From: Sandaracinobacteroides saxicola
GTDB lineage: Bacteria > Pseudomonadota > Alphaproteobacteria > Sphingomonadales > Sphingomonadaceae
NCBI RefSeq assembly: GCF_014117445.1
Contig: NZ_CP059851.1
Location: forward strand, 2,666,001-2,730,000
Reading direction: 5' to 3'
Length of the DNA: 64,000 nt
The notes below the pieces were generated by a model, which saw only the letters and a program-made list of their open reading frames with translations, was not told the origin of the DNA and did not search any database. Both the position numbers and the translations under genes were made by a program. Position 1 is the stretch's first letter; each line of letters opens with the position of its first letter. This document shows positions 1 through 10,451 of the stretch, piece by piece.

Positions 1-569
1 GCCAGCGGGTCGATCCACGCCGCCCCCGTCCACAGCATCAGCGCGCCCGCCACCACCACGCCGGCCGAGACCGCCGCGTCCGCCAGCAGGTGCAGCACCG
101 CCGCCCGCCGGTTCACGTCGCCGGCCTGACCGCCGCTCAGCAACCAGGCCGAGCCGCCATTGACCAGGATGCCCAGCGCCGCCACCGCCATCACCACGCC
201 CCCCGGCGGCGTCGCCGCATGTCCCCCCAACAGGCGCGACGCGGCCTCCGCCAGGATCGCGCCGCTCGCCAGCAGCAGCAGCAGGCAGTTCACCAGCGCC
301 GCCAGCACGCCGGCCTTGCCGAAGCCATAGGTGCGCTTTTCCGCGCCCGGCCGCGTCGCCAGCCACGCCGCCCCGCCCGCCAGCAGCAGCCCCACCACAT
401 CCGACGCATTGTGCCCCGCGTCCGCCAGCAGCGCCGTCGAGCCGACCGCGAACCCCGCCCCCAGCTGTACCGCCACGATCAGCAGGTTTAGCGCGATCCC
501 CACGCCATAACGCCACCCCGCCACCGGATGACCGTGCCCGCCATGCCCATGATCGTGATGATGGCCCAT
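1..569 (-). CDS. Cation diffusion facilitator (CDF) metal exporter, C-terminus cut off by window edge
   Basis: This is the N-terminal 189 residues of a cation efflux family antiporter that exports Zn2+, Co2+ or similar divalent metals across the inner membrane. It opens with a His-rich cytoplasmic stretch (MGHHHDHGHGGHGH). A first membrane helix follows at about residues 21-42, then the transport-site signature ADAGHNASD with D50, H53 and D57. A second HLLAD motif lies in a later helix, as the family requires. The ATG at 569 is chosen because it starts directly at the His-rich leader. The gene is divergent from the DUF885 gene. The metal cannot be told from sequence. Confidence 0.85.
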   Translation of the reverse strand, partial: MGHHHDHGHGGHGHPVAGWRYGVGIALNLLIVAVQLGAGFAVGSTALLADAGHNASDVVGLLLAGGAAWLATRPGAEKRTYGFGKAGVLAALVNCLLLLLASGAILAEAASRLLGGHAATPPGGVVMAVAALGILVNGGSAWLLSGGQAGDVNRRAAVLHLLADAAVSAGVVVAGALMLWTGAAWIDPL

Positions 570-665
570 GCGCGTTTCATAGGTCACCCGGCCCCGAACC
601 GCAAAGCCGCCCCTTCCCAGCCGCCACCATTGGGATATGAAGGCGCCATCATGAAGGGACCCCCG

Positions 666-2498
666 ATGTTTCGCATCCTGCTGCTCACCACCGCGCTCCT
701 TGCTGCCCCCGCCATCGCGCAAGCCGCCGCCACCCCCGCCACCGCGCCACAACCCGCCAGCCAGGACCAGGCGCTCGCCGCCTTCTTCGACAGCTTCGAC
801 CAGGCGCAACTGGCCCTCAACCCGCAGGCGAAGACCCAGCGCGGCATCCGCGACGCCGACTATGGCAAATGGACCGACGGCAGCGACGCCGCGGAGACCG
901 CCCGCTACGCCCTGGGTCAGGACAGGCTCGCCGCGATGAAGCGCCAGTTCGACCCGGCGCGATTGTCGCCGCAATCACGCCTCAGCTATCGCCTGTTCGA
1001 ATACCGCATGACCCGCGCCGCACGCGCCTGGCCGTTCCGCCATTATGATTTCGAGTTCGACCAGATGAACGGCGTGCAGAGCGGCGCCCCCGCCTTCCTC
1101 ATCAACCTGCACCGCGTCGCCAACCGGGCCGAGGCCGACGCCTACCTCAGCCGCCTGAACGGCATGGGCGCCGTGATGGACCGGGCGATCGCCAACGCGC
1201 TCGCCGCCGAGAAGAAGGGCGTCGTCCCGCCGCGCTGGACCTTCCCCTATGTCATCGCCGACGCCCGCAACGTCATCACCGGCGCGCCGTTCGATGGGGG
1301 TGCCGATTCAGCGCTCTTCGCCGATTTCAAGGGCAAGGTGGCGAAGCTCGACCTGCCACAGGCCGACAAGGACGCGCTGGTCGCCGCCGCCGCGCGGGCG
1401 CTCACCACCATCGTCAAACCCGCCTACACCCGCGTCATCGCCTTCGCCGAGGCGCAAGCCAAGCGCGCCCCCGCCGGCGACGGCGCCTGGCGCTTCCCCG
1501 AAGGACGCGCTTATTATGCCGAACGCCTCGCCAACTACACCACCACCACCATGACCGCGGCGCAGATCCATGCGCTCGGCCTGGCCCAGGTGGCGCGCAT
1601 CCATGGCGAGATGACCGCGATCAAGGACCGCGTGGGTTTCAAGGGCGACCTGAAGGCCTTCTTCAAATATATGCGCGAACGGCCGGAGAATTTTTACCCC
1701 AACACCGCCGAAGGCCGGCAGATGTATCTCGACGAGACCGGCAAGGTCATGGCCGCGATGACCGCGAAGCTGCCCGATTATTTCAGCCCCGCTGCCACCC
1801 CGCGCGATCCGCTCACCATAAAGGCTGTCGAGCCCTTCCGCGAAAAATCCGCCGGCAAGGCCTTCTACCAGCGCCCCGCGCCCGACGGCTCCCGCCCCGG
1901 CGTCTATTATGTCAACCTCTACGACATGCGCGACATGCCCAACATCGAGCTGGAGGCGCTCGCCTTCCACGAGGGCGTGCCCGGCCACCATCTCGATGGC
2001 TCGGTCACCTCGAAGCTCACCGGCCTCCCGCCCTTCCGCCGCTTCGGCGGCTTCACCGCCTGGAGCGAGGGTTGGGGCCTCTATGCCGAAAAGCTCGGCA
2101 AGGACATGGGCTTCTACACCGACCCCTACCGCGATTTCGGCCGGCTCCAGCTGGAACTGCACCGCGCCATCCGCCTGGTGGTGGACACCGGCCTGCACGA
2201 CAAGCGCTGGAGCCGCGAAAAGGCGATCCGCTATGTGGAGGACAACAGCGCCGACGCGCCCGGCGGCATCGTGAAGGCCATCGAACGCTACGCCGTTTTC
2301 CCCGGCCAGGCCACCGCCTACATGGTCGGCCGCCTGAAGATCAGCGAGCTGCGCGACCGGGCGCAGCGCGAACTCGGCCCGAAATTCACCATGGCCGGTT
2401 TCCACGACGCGGTGCTGTTGAACGGCGCGGTGCCGATGGACGTGCTGGAGGAAAATGTGAACGCGTGGATCAAGGCGACGAGGGCCGGCCGACCTTGA
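666..2498 (+). CDS. DUF885 family secreted zinc-peptidase-like protein
   Basis: The protein has 610 residues from ATG 666, chosen over in-frame ATGs at 528 and 651 because AAGGGA lies seven bases upstream and a clean signal peptide (MFRILLLTTALLAAPAIAQA) begins there. It is probably exported to the periplasm. The C-terminal half carries the DUF885 metal-binding motif HEGVPGHH with H435, E436 and H441. A zinc-dependent peptidase activity is inferred from this motif; the substrate is unknown. The length matches the family. It stands alone between the divergent CDF gene and the suf operon. Confidence 0.85.
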   Translation: MFRILLLTTALLAAPAIAQAAATPATAPQPASQDQALAAFFDSFDQAQLALNPQAKTQRGIRDADYGKWTDGSDAAETARYALGQDRLAAMKRQFDPARLSPQSRLSYRLFEYRMTRAARAWPFRHYDFEFDQMNGVQSGAPAFLINLHRVANRAEADAYLSRLNGMGAVMDRAIANALAAEKKGVVPPRWTFPYVIADARNVITGAPFDGGADSALFADFKGKVAKLDLPQADKDALVAAAARALTTIVKPAYTRVIAFAEAQAKRAPAGDGAWRFPEGRAYYAERLANYTTTTMTAAQIHALGLAQVARIHGEMTAIKDRVGFKGDLKAFFKYMRERPENFYPNTAEGRQMYLDETGKVMAAMTAKLPDYFSPAATPRDPLTIKAVEPFREKSAGKAFYQRPAPDGSRPGVYYVNLYDMRDMPNIELEALAFHEGVPGHHLDGSVTSKLTGLPPFRRFGGFTAWSEGWGLYAEKLGKDMGFYTDPYRDFGRLQLELHRAIRLVVDTGLHDKRWSREKAIRYVEDNSADAPGGIVKAIERYAVFPGQATAYMVGRLKISELRDRAQRELGPKFTMAGFHDAVLLNGAVPMDVLEENVNAWIKATRAGRP

Positions 2499-2518
2499 TT
2501 TCCCGGGCGCGCCACGCT

Positions 2519-2543
2519 AATTCGGAACAAATCGCTCCGAATT
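2519..2543. promoter_or_regulatory. Perfect inverted repeat, likely operator of the suf operon regulator
   Basis: AATTCGGA, nine bases, then TCCGAATT: perfect 8-bp arms, 17 bp centre to centre, ending one base before the GAGGA ribosome-binding site of the Rrf2 regulator gene. Rrf2/IscR-type regulators bind dyads of about this size and commonly autoregulate. There is no T-run after it, so a terminator is unlikely. Its function as the SufR operator is inferred. Confidence 0.65.
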
Positions 2544-2554
2544 GAGGACCGCCC

Positions 2555-2979
2555 GTGATTCGCCTCTCCAATCTTGCCGATTATGCCGTCGTGGTGATGA
2601 CCGTCGCCGCGCGGGAGCGGGGAATGGTGTCGGCCGCGCAGATCGCGGACAAGGCCGGCATCCCCGCGCCGACGGTCGCCAAGCTGATGAGCGCGCTCAG
2701 CCGTGCCGGCCTGCTCATTTCCAGCCGGGGCGCTGCCGGGGGCGCCACGCTCGCCCGCTGCACCGCCGGCATCACGCTCGCCGAGATCATCGAGGCGATC
2801 GAAGGCCCCATCGCGCTTACTGCCTGCGTCCACGATGCCGGCGATTGCGCGCTGACCGGCAGCTGCGCCGTCCGCCCGCACTGGGCGCCCGTCAACCGTG
2901 CCGTGCGCCAGGCGCTCACCCGCGTGACGCTCGCCGAGCTTGCCGGCGCGCCCGCCGCGGCCCGCACCCTGGAAATGGC

Positions 2980-2983
<4 letters not shown>
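2555..2983 (+). CDS. sufR: Rrf2-family iron-sulfur regulator of the SUF operon
   Basis: A 142-residue Rrf2 transcription factor starting at GTG 2555, with GAGGA about six bases upstream. The winged-helix DNA-binding part covers roughly residues 1-70. C91, C98 and C104 have the spacing of the three cluster-binding cysteines of IscR, so an Fe-S cluster is probably ligated and sensed. Its stop overlaps the sufB start as ATGA, making it the first cistron of the suf operon and its likely repressor. The symbol follows usage for the alphaproteobacterial SUF regulator and does not imply homology to cyanobacterial SufR. Confidence 0.85.
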
Positions 2984-4463
<1,480 letters not shown>

Positions 4464-4467
<4 letters not shown>

Positions 4468-5030
4468 TCGCCGGTGGTGATGCCCCTAGCATCTCCCCTC
4501 CCCTTCAGGGGAGGGGCCGGGGGTGGGGTCTCTCCGCCGAGCGCCGTGCCGAAATCCAGAAATACGCCCGCGACAACCGCAACAACGCCACCGCCGCCGA
4601 ACGCCGGCTGTGGAAATATCTCTCCCGCGCCCAACTCGGCGGCTACAAGTTCCGCCGCCAGGCCGCGATCGGGACGGCGATTGCCGATTTCCTCTGTCCG
4701 CAGAAAGCGCTGATCCTCGAAGTGGACGGCGCAACCCACGTCGATCCCGATGCAGACGCGCGCCGTGACCAACGACTGGCGACACTCGGTTTCGTGGTGC
4801 ACCGCGTCACCAACGAAGATGTGCTGACCCGTCTCGACGATGTGCTGCGCGGCCTCTGGTTGTTGCTGGAGTCGCTCCCGGATCGATGGCCGTCCCGTGC
4901 GACACCGCCCCACCCCTACCCCTCCCCTGAAGGGGAGGGGAAACGCGTTGCTACGACACACCTCCCCTTCCATTCAAGGGAGGGGCCGGGGGTGGGGACG
5001 TCACAAATAATCGCTGGAACATCAGGTTAA
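4464..5030 (+). CDS. DUF559 nuclease-like protein inserted between sufB and sufC, with repeat-encoded ends
   Basis: A 188-residue protein whose central part (about 25-150) is a DUF559 domain, distantly related to Vsr/PD-(D/E)xK nucleases. It has an RRLW motif, FRRQ, and the likely catalytic set IADF (D75) and EVDG (E86, D88) with H92. The GTG start overlaps the sufB stop (GTGA), so translational coupling is preserved. Residues about 10-23 ([14 protein letters not shown]) and the last 35 or so residues are translated from palindromic repeats lying at the two ends of the gene. The gene is not part of the SUF pathway and looks like a mobile passenger. Its DNA target is unknown. Confidence 0.8.
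4495..4528. repeat. REP-like palindromic repeat, copy A (G-box downstream)
   Basis: A perfect stem, CCCCTCCCC-TTCA-GGGGAGGGG, followed by CCGGGGGTGGGG. It lies in the 5' coding end of the DUF559 gene. Copy B at the 3' end is the same element in the opposite orientation. Confidence 0.85.
4908..4940. repeat. REP-like palindromic repeat, copy B (inverted relative to A)
   Basis: CCCCACCCCTA followed by the stem CCCCTCCCC-TGAA-GGGGAGGGG. This is the reverse complement arrangement of copy A, about 400 bp away across the DUF559 domain, within its 3' coding end. Confidence 0.85.
4961..4998. repeat. REP-like palindromic repeat, copy C
   Basis: CCTCCCCTT-CCATTC-AAGGGAGGG followed by GGCCGGGGGTGGGG and ACGTCA. 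It has the same orientation as copy A and the same right end (GGGGGTGGGGACGTCA) as copy D near leuC. It encodes the last residues of the DUF559 protein just before sufC. Confidence 0.8.
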
Positions 5031-5034
5031 AAGC

Positions 5035-5775
5035 ATGCTCACCATCCACAACCTCCACACCACGGTCGCCGACAAGCCGATCCTCACCGGCCTGTCGCTC
5101 ACCGTCAACGCCGGCGAGGTCCATGCCATCATGGGCCCCAACGGCGCCGGCAAGTCGACGCTCGCCTACACGCTGGCCGGCCGCCCCGGCTATGAGGTCA
5201 CCGAAGGCAGCGTCAGCTTCGAAGGCGAGGACCTGCTCGCCCTCGACCCGCACGAACGCGCCGCGCGCGGCCTGTTCCTCGGCTTCCAATATCCCGTCGA
5301 AATCCCCGGCGTCTCCAACCTGCTCTTCCTGCGCACCGCCCTCAACGCCCAGCGCAAGCTTCGCGGCGAAGCCGAAGCCTCTGGCGCCGAGTTCATGAAG
5401 CTCATCAAGACCGAAGCCGAGGCGCTCGGCCTCTCCATGGACATGCTGAAACGCCCCGTGAACGTCGGTTTCTCCGGCGGCGAGAAGAAGCGCAACGAGG
5501 CCGTCCAGCTCGCCATGCTCGGCACCAAACTCGCCGTGCTCGATGAAACCGACAGCGGCCTCGACATCGACGCGCTGCGCGTCGTCGCCGACGGCATCAA
5601 CCGCTTCCGCTCGCCCGCGCGCGCCGTGCTCCTCATCACCCACTACCAGCGCCTGCTCGATTATGTCCGGCCCGATTTCGTCCATGTCCTGATGGGCGGC
5701 CGCATCGTCGAATCCGGCGGCCCCGACCTCGCGCTCCGCCTCGAAGCGCAGGGCTATGAACGGCACGCCGCATGA
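5035..5775 (+). CDS. sufC: SUF system ATPase SufC
   Basis: An ABC-type ATPase of 246 residues that powers the SufBC2D scaffold. It shows Walker A GPNGAGKST (34-42), signature FSGGEKK (146-152) and Walker B LAVLDE (166-171). It starts four bases after the DUF559 stop, with a weak AGG about nine bases upstream. This is the only clear break in the chain of overlapping starts in the operon and coincides with the insertion. Its stop overlaps the sufD start. Confidence 0.97.
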   Translation: MLTIHNLHTTVADKPILTGLSLTVNAGEVHAIMGPNGAGKSTLAYTLAGRPGYEVTEGSVSFEGEDLLALDPHERAARGLFLGFQYPVEIPGVSNLLFLRTALNAQRKLRGEAEASGAEFMKLIKTEAEALGLSMDMLKRPVNVGFSGGEKKRNEAVQLAMLGTKLAVLDETDSGLDIDALRVVADGINRFRSPARAVLLITHYQRLLDYVRPDFVHVLMGGRIVESGGPDLALRLEAQGYERHAA

Positions 5776-6845
5776 TCGCGCTCCCCTCCCGCAAGACCGA
5801 AGGCTGGCGCTGGGCCGACCTGCGGCTGGCGGGAACGCTGGGTGGCGAAGCGCCGCCCGCGAACGACGATCTGCCGGCGCTCAACTGGCTCGCCGGCGAC
5901 ACGCCGCAGCTGCTCATCGTCGGCGGCCGGCTGCACCATGCGGACAATGCCCGTTTCGGCCGCGATCCCGACCGCGCGCTGCCCGCCCACCCGCTCGCCG
6001 ACATCGCCGCCGCCGAAGCCCAGGGCGGCCTCATCTGGGACGCCCAGGGTGACGCCGGCATCGTGCAGGTCACCCACCTCGCCACCGGCGGCGCCGCGCA
6101 TGTCGCCCACCGCATCCGCGTCGCCGCCGGCGCCCGCGCCACGCTGGTCGAACAGGTGATCGATCAGGACCATGACGCCTGGTCCAACCTCCGCCTCGAT
6201 GCCGAGGTTGCCGAGGGCGGCAGTCTGGAACGCATCCTCCTCATCTCCGGCACCTCTGCACTCAACAGCGAGCGCGTCGCTGTCACGCTCGCCGCCCATG
6301 CCCGCTTCCGCCAGACCGTCCTCGTCGCCGGCGGCTCCTCCGCCCGCATCGAGGCGCATGTCATGCTGGCCGGCGAAGGCGCGCACGCCGATATCGATGG
6401 CGTCATGCTCGGCACCCGCGCGCAGGCGTTCGACGCGCTTACCCGGCTCACCCACGCCGTCCCCGGCACCTCCTCGGCGCAGAAATGGCGCCTGGTCGCC
6501 GGCGGCCAGGCGCAGGTGTCGGTCAGCGGCGGCGTCACCGTCGCGCCCCAGGCGCAGAAAACCGATGCCGAACAGTCGTTGCGCGGGCTGGTGCTGGCGC
6601 GCACCGCCGCCGTCAACGTCAAGCCGGAACTGGAAATCTTCGCGGATGACGTGAAATGCGCCCACGGCTGCGCCATCGGCGAGCTCGACCGCGCTGCCCT
6701 CTTCTACCTGCAATCGCGCGGCCTCCCCCGCATGCAGGCGCAGGCGCTCCTCACCAGCGCCTTCATCGCCGACGGCCTCGCCGGCATCGGGCCAGAGGGC
6801 GTCCGCACCGCGCTCCAGGCCCTCGCCGAAGGCTGGGCGCCATGA
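5772..6845 (+). CDS. sufD: Fe-S cluster assembly protein SufD
   Basis: SufD (357 residues) is the SufB paralogue that completes the SufBC2D complex and helps iron delivery. The C-terminal part has the conserved HGCAIGELD and LFYLQSRGL stretches of the family. The N-terminal part is more variable, as usual. The start overlaps the sufC stop (ATGA) and its own stop overlaps the sufS start. Confidence 0.95.
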   Translation: MIALPSRKTEGWRWADLRLAGTLGGEAPPANDDLPALNWLAGDTPQLLIVGGRLHHADNARFGRDPDRALPAHPLADIAAAEAQGGLIWDAQGDAGIVQVTHLATGGAAHVAHRIRVAAGARATLVEQVIDQDHDAWSNLRLDAEVAEGGSLERILLISGTSALNSERVAVTLAAHARFRQTVLVAGGSSARIEAHVMLAGEGAHADIDGVMLGTRAQAFDALTRLTHAVPGTSSAQKWRLVAGGQAQVSVSGGVTVAPQAQKTDAEQSLRGLVLARTAAVNVKPELEIFADDVKCAHGCAIGELDRAALFYLQSRGLPRMQAQALLTSAFIADGLAGIGPEGVRTALQALAEGWAP

Positions 6846-8065
6846 ACCTGTCCTTCCCCCTCGCCGCACGCATCCCCGCCGCCCTGGACGTGCGAGACCA
6901 GTTCCCCGGCATCGGTGACTGGGCCTATCTCGACACCGCCGCCACCGCGCAGAAACCGCAGGCCGTGATCGACGCCATCGCCCGCGCCTATGGCCCCGAT
7001 TACGCCACCGTCCACCGCGGCGTCTATGCCCGCAGCGCCAACATGACCGAGCGCTACGAGGCCGCGCGCGAGACCGTCGGCCGCTTCATCGGCGCCCGCG
7101 CGGACGAGATCATCTTCACCCGCGGCGCCACCGAGGGCATCAACCTCATCGCGCAAAGCTGGGGCAACGCCAACATCGCCGCCGGCGACCGCATCCTGCT
7201 GACCCAGCTCGAACACCACAGCAACATCGTCCCCTGGCGCCTCCTCGCCGACCGCACCGGCGCGCACATCGATGTCGCCCCGCTCACCCCCGATGGCGCG
7301 ATCGACACCCCCGCCCTCATCGCCCTCCTCACCCCGCGCACCAAAATCGTCGCCATCGCCCATGTCTCGAACGTGCTCGGCGGCATCGCCGACGTACCCA
7401 CCATCGCCGCCGCCGCCCACGCCGCCGGCGCGAAACTCCTCGTCGATGGCTGCCAGGCCGCCCCACGCCTCGCGCTCGACATGGCCGCGCTCGGTGCCGA
7501 TTTCTATGTCTTATCCGGCCACAAGCTCTACGGTCCCACCGGCATCGGCATCCTCTGGGCCCGCGCCGACCTCCTCGCTGCCATGCCCCCCTGGCAGGGC
7601 GGCGGTGCCATGATCGAAAGCGTCGCCTTCGACTGCGTCACCTACGCCGCCCCACCGCTGCGGTTCGAGGCCGGCACGCCGCACATCGTCGGCGCCGTCG
7701 CGCTGGCCGCCGCGGTCGACTGGGTGGAAGCCATCGGGGTCGAGCGCATCCACGCCCACGAAACCCGCCTGCTGGCCGAAGCCCGCGCCGCGCTCGCCGG
7801 CGACAACCGCCTGATCCTGCACGGCCCCGCCGACAGCGCCGGCATCCTCAGCTTCAGCCTCGATGGGGTGCATCCACACGACATCGGCACCATATTGGAC
7901 GAAGGCGGCGTCGCCATCCGCGCCGGCCACCATTGCGCGCAGCCACTGATGGCCTGGCTCGGCGTCCCCGCCACCGCCCGCGCCAGCTTCGGCGCCTACA
8001 GCAATGCCGATGACGTCGACAAACTGGTCACGGGCATGAAAAGGGTAAGGAAGATTTTCGGATGA
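6842..8065 (+). CDS. sufS: Cysteine desulfurase SufS
   Basis: A type II PLP-dependent cysteine desulfurase of 407 residues that mobilises sulfur from L-cysteine as a persulfide for cluster assembly. Seen directly are the PLP lysine K228 in SGHKLYGP, H125 in LEHHSN, D202, and the catalytic cysteine C365 in RAGHHCAQP. The start ATG 6842 overlaps the sufD stop. No sufE or sufU sulfur acceptor is in the window. Confidence 0.96.
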   Translation: MNLSFPLAARIPAALDVRDQFPGIGDWAYLDTAATAQKPQAVIDAIARAYGPDYATVHRGVYARSANMTERYEAARETVGRFIGARADEIIFTRGATEGINLIAQSWGNANIAAGDRILLTQLEHHSNIVPWRLLADRTGAHIDVAPLTPDGAIDTPALIALLTPRTKIVAIAHVSNVLGGIADVPTIAAAAHAAGAKLLVDGCQAAPRLALDMAALGADFYVLSGHKLYGPTGIGILWARADLLAAMPPWQGGGAMIESVAFDCVTYAAPPLRFEAGTPHIVGAVALAAAVDWVEAIGVERIHAHETRLLAEARAALAGDNRLILHGPADSAGILSFSLDGVHPHDIGTILDEGGVAIRAGHHCAQPLMAWLGVPATARASFGAYSNADDVDKLVTGMKRVRKIFG

Positions 8066-8529
8066 ACGAACCCCGCCGCTTCGACGTCGAGATCATCGAC
8101 GAAGCCCCCGCCCTGCCGCGCGGTTTTGTTGCGCCAGAGGCGCGCAACAACGGCTCGGTGCAGCCCCGCGAGCGCGACTATCTCGAAGGCTTCCTCGCAA
8201 AGAAGCCCGAACCCGCGCCGGAAAGCGGCGGCGAGCTTTACGACAATATCATCGCCGCGCTGCGCGACATCTTCGACCCGGAAATCCCGGTCAACATCTA
8301 CGACCTCGGCCTGATCTATGGCGTCGAGATCGACGACGGCCATGTCGTCGTCAACATGACGCTCACGACCCCCCACTGCCCGGTCGCCGAATCCATGCCC
8401 GGCGAGGTCGAGCTGCGCGTGATGTCCGTCCCCGGCGTCGCCACCTGCGAAGTCAACCTGGTCTGGGATCCGCCTTGGGACCCGGGCAAGATGGCCGACG
8501 AAGCCCGCCTCGAACTGGGAATGCTATGA
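8062..8529 (+). CDS. sufT: SUF-associated MIP18/DUF59 protein SufT
   Basis: A 155-residue protein with a DUF59 (MIP18-like) domain from about residue 55, including IFDPEIPVNIYDLGLIYGV and LTTPHCPVAE. Such proteins act in Fe-S cluster maturation or transfer. An N-terminal extension of about 50 residues precedes the domain. The start overlaps the sufS stop and its stop overlaps the sufA start. The exact biochemical role of SufT is not settled in the family. Confidence 0.9.
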   Translation: MNEPRRFDVEIIDEAPALPRGFVAPEARNNGSVQPRERDYLEGFLAKKPEPAPESGGELYDNIIAALRDIFDPEIPVNIYDLGLIYGVEIDDGHVVVNMTLTTPHCPVAESMPGEVELRVMSVPGVATCEVNLVWDPPWDPGKMADEARLELGML

Positions 8530-8894
8530 CCACCGAAACCCTGCCCCGCCCCGCCCGTGCCCGCCCGGCCCCCATCACGCTGACCGACGGCGCGCACGCC
8601 CGCATCGCCAGCCTGATGGCCCGCGCCCCCGAAGGCACCGCCGGCGTCCGCCTCTCCACGCCGAAACGCGGCTGCTCCGGCCTCGCCTATTCGATCGACT
8701 ATGTCGCCACGCCGAAACCCACCGACGAAGCCATCCCCACCCCCGGCGGCACGCTGTTCGTCGATGGCGCGTCGCTGCTCTACCTGATCGGCAGCGTGAT
8801 GGACTGGCAGGAGGACGACTTTACCGCCGGCTTCACCTTCAACAACCCCAACGCCAAGGGCAGCTGCGGCTGCGGCGAAAGCTTCACGGTCTGA
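8526..8894 (+). CDS. sufA: A-type iron-sulfur carrier SufA/HesB family
   Basis: A 122-residue A-type carrier, last gene of the operon, which passes clusters to apoproteins. The three cluster cysteines are visible: C50 in KRGCSGL, and C114 and C116 in GSCGCGES. The ATG at 8526 is chosen over the upstream in-frame 8475 because it overlaps the sufT stop and gives the normal length. It ends three bases from the convergent phosphatase gene, so no terminator space exists. Confidence 0.93.
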   Translation: MTTETLPRPARARPAPITLTDGAHARIASLMARAPEGTAGVRLSTPKRGCSGLAYSIDYVATPKPTDEAIPTPGGTLFVDGASLLYLIGSVMDWQEDDFTAGFTFNNPNAKGSCGCGESFTV

Positions 8895-8897
8895 CCG

Positions 8898-10397
8898 CTA
8901 TTTCCATCCCAAAGCCTGCGCCATGATGTGAAAGATCGTGTTCTGCTCGATCACCCCGCTCACCAGCGCGCTCCCCGGCCCCACTGCGAACAGCGCCACA
9001 TCCTCCCCGCCATGCGTCTCGCTGTCCAGGCCGTGCAGCTTGTTCGCCAGATAATTCTTGTCCGTCGGGGGCAGCTGCCGGCTCAGCACCGTCTGCCCGA
9101 TCCTGCCTTCGAACGGCCCGTTCTGATAGCCCAGCGTGGTCATCGGCACGCCCCGGTCATCCAGCGCAAACCCCTCCGGCGTCAACCCGGTGCGCGATTC
9201 CCCGCCCCCCACCGGCTTGATATAGCCCAGGATGTCATTTCCCCGCTCCGGATAGCCGGCGATGGTGAACACATGGCTGTGATCCGCTGTCACCAGGATC
9301 AGCGTGTCCGGCCCCACCAGCTTCTGCAGCGCCGCCACCGTGTCCGACAGCTCCACCGTCTCGTCCAGCGCGCGATAGGGGTTGGTGGCATGATGCGCAT
9401 GGTCGATCCGTCCCGCCTCCACCATCAGGTAGAAGGGCTTGCCCGTCGCCTGCAACCGCCGCACGGCAAAGCTCGCCATCTCGGGGAGTGACGGCTCCAC
9501 CGCCGGATCGCGATCCGCCCGGTAACTGATATGGTCATCGTTGAACAAGCCCAGCACCGGGCCTTTCCCGCTCGCGCTCAGTGCCCGGAACGTCCCCGCC
9601 TCCTCGACATAGCTGCCGGCGGGAAAGCGCTTCTTCCACTCGTCGCGCAAATCGCGGCCATCGTCGCGCGTGCCGCCGGCGTCGATCGGCACGAACCGCG
9701 CCCGTCCGCCCCCCAGCACCACATCCAGTCCGCCGCCCGGCGCGAACGCCACCAGCTGGCTGGCGATGTCGGTGCAGGCGTTGGACCGCTGCATCTCCGG
9801 CCAGCTGCGGTCGCGCGCCTCCCAGTTGCGGCTCGGCACATGGGCATAGACGGCAGCCGGCGTCGCATGGGTGATCCGCGTCGTCGTCACCACCCCCACC
9901 GCCATGCCCTGGCCCTTGGCGATCTCCGCCATGTTGCGCGGAAATTCGGCCGGCGTCGCGCAAGTCTCCGGCGTCTGGTCCTGCCGCATCCCGATCATGC
10001 CGATCTTCGTCTTGATGCCGGTGTTGAACGCGCTCGCCGTCCCCGCGCTGTCCGGCACCTGGGCGTTGGTGTTGTAGGTCTTCACCATCGCCAGATGCGG
10101 AAAGCGCTCGAAACTCAGGCTGTTCTCCTCGCCGAACTCGGCGAACCCCGCGGCCTTCGTCTTCTGCTGCTTCTCGAAAATCCGCGCCGCGGTGATGGTC
10201 GAAATCCCCATCCCGTCGCCCACCAGCAGGATGACATTGCGCGCGCGGGCCGGCTTCACATCCTTCAGCCGCTCCTTCAGCTGCTCGCGGCCGATGCCCC
10301 AATATTCGTCCACCGTCGCCGGCCCGCCCAGCACCTGCGCAGTGGCCGGCGCGGTCAGCGCGATGGCGGTCACACAACCAAGAAACAGGCGGAACAT
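8898..10397 (-). CDS. Secreted alkaline phosphatase (PhoA family)
   Basis: A 499-residue phosphomonoesterase with a signal peptide (about residues 1-20), so it is periplasmic or secreted. The metal site and nucleophile are visible: D61 in LLVGDGMG, S117 in VPDSAGTAS, DHAHH in the middle, TADHSH, and HGGEDVA near the C-terminus. It would release phosphate from organic esters. It is convergent with sufA and stands alone; no Pho box was recognised in the 54 bp upstream. Confidence 0.93.
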   Translation of the reverse strand: MFRLFLGCVTAIALTAPATAQVLGGPATVDEYWGIGREQLKERLKDVKPARARNVILLVGDGMGISTITAARIFEKQQKTKAAGFAEFGEENSLSFERFPHLAMVKTYNTNAQVPDSAGTASAFNTGIKTKIGMIGMRQDQTPETCATPAEFPRNMAEIAKGQGMAVGVVTTTRITHATPAAVYAHVPSRNWEARDRSWPEMQRSNACTDIASQLVAFAPGGGLDVVLGGGRARFVPIDAGGTRDDGRDLRDEWKKRFPAGSYVEEAGTFRALSASGKGPVLGLFNDDHISYRADRDPAVEPSLPEMASFAVRRLQATGKPFYLMVEAGRIDHAHHATNPYRALDETVELSDTVAALQKLVGPDTLILVTADHSHVFTIAGYPERGNDILGYIKPVGGGESRTGLTPEGFALDDRGVPMTTLGYQNGPFEGRIGQTVLSRQLPPTDKNYLANKLHGLDSETHGGEDVALFAVGPGSALVSGVIEQNTIFHIMAQALGWK

Positions 10398-10451
10398 GCT
10401 GGCTCTCCCCGATGGAATGCCCCTGTCTGCCCAGCCAACCTTGCCGCATTG

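Noticed and set aside
4908-4998. Repeats B and C as a simple intrinsic terminator between the DUF559 gene and sufC
   Set aside because: They lie within the DUF559 reading frame, have no T-tract, and sufC-sufA downstream would otherwise lack an evident promoter.
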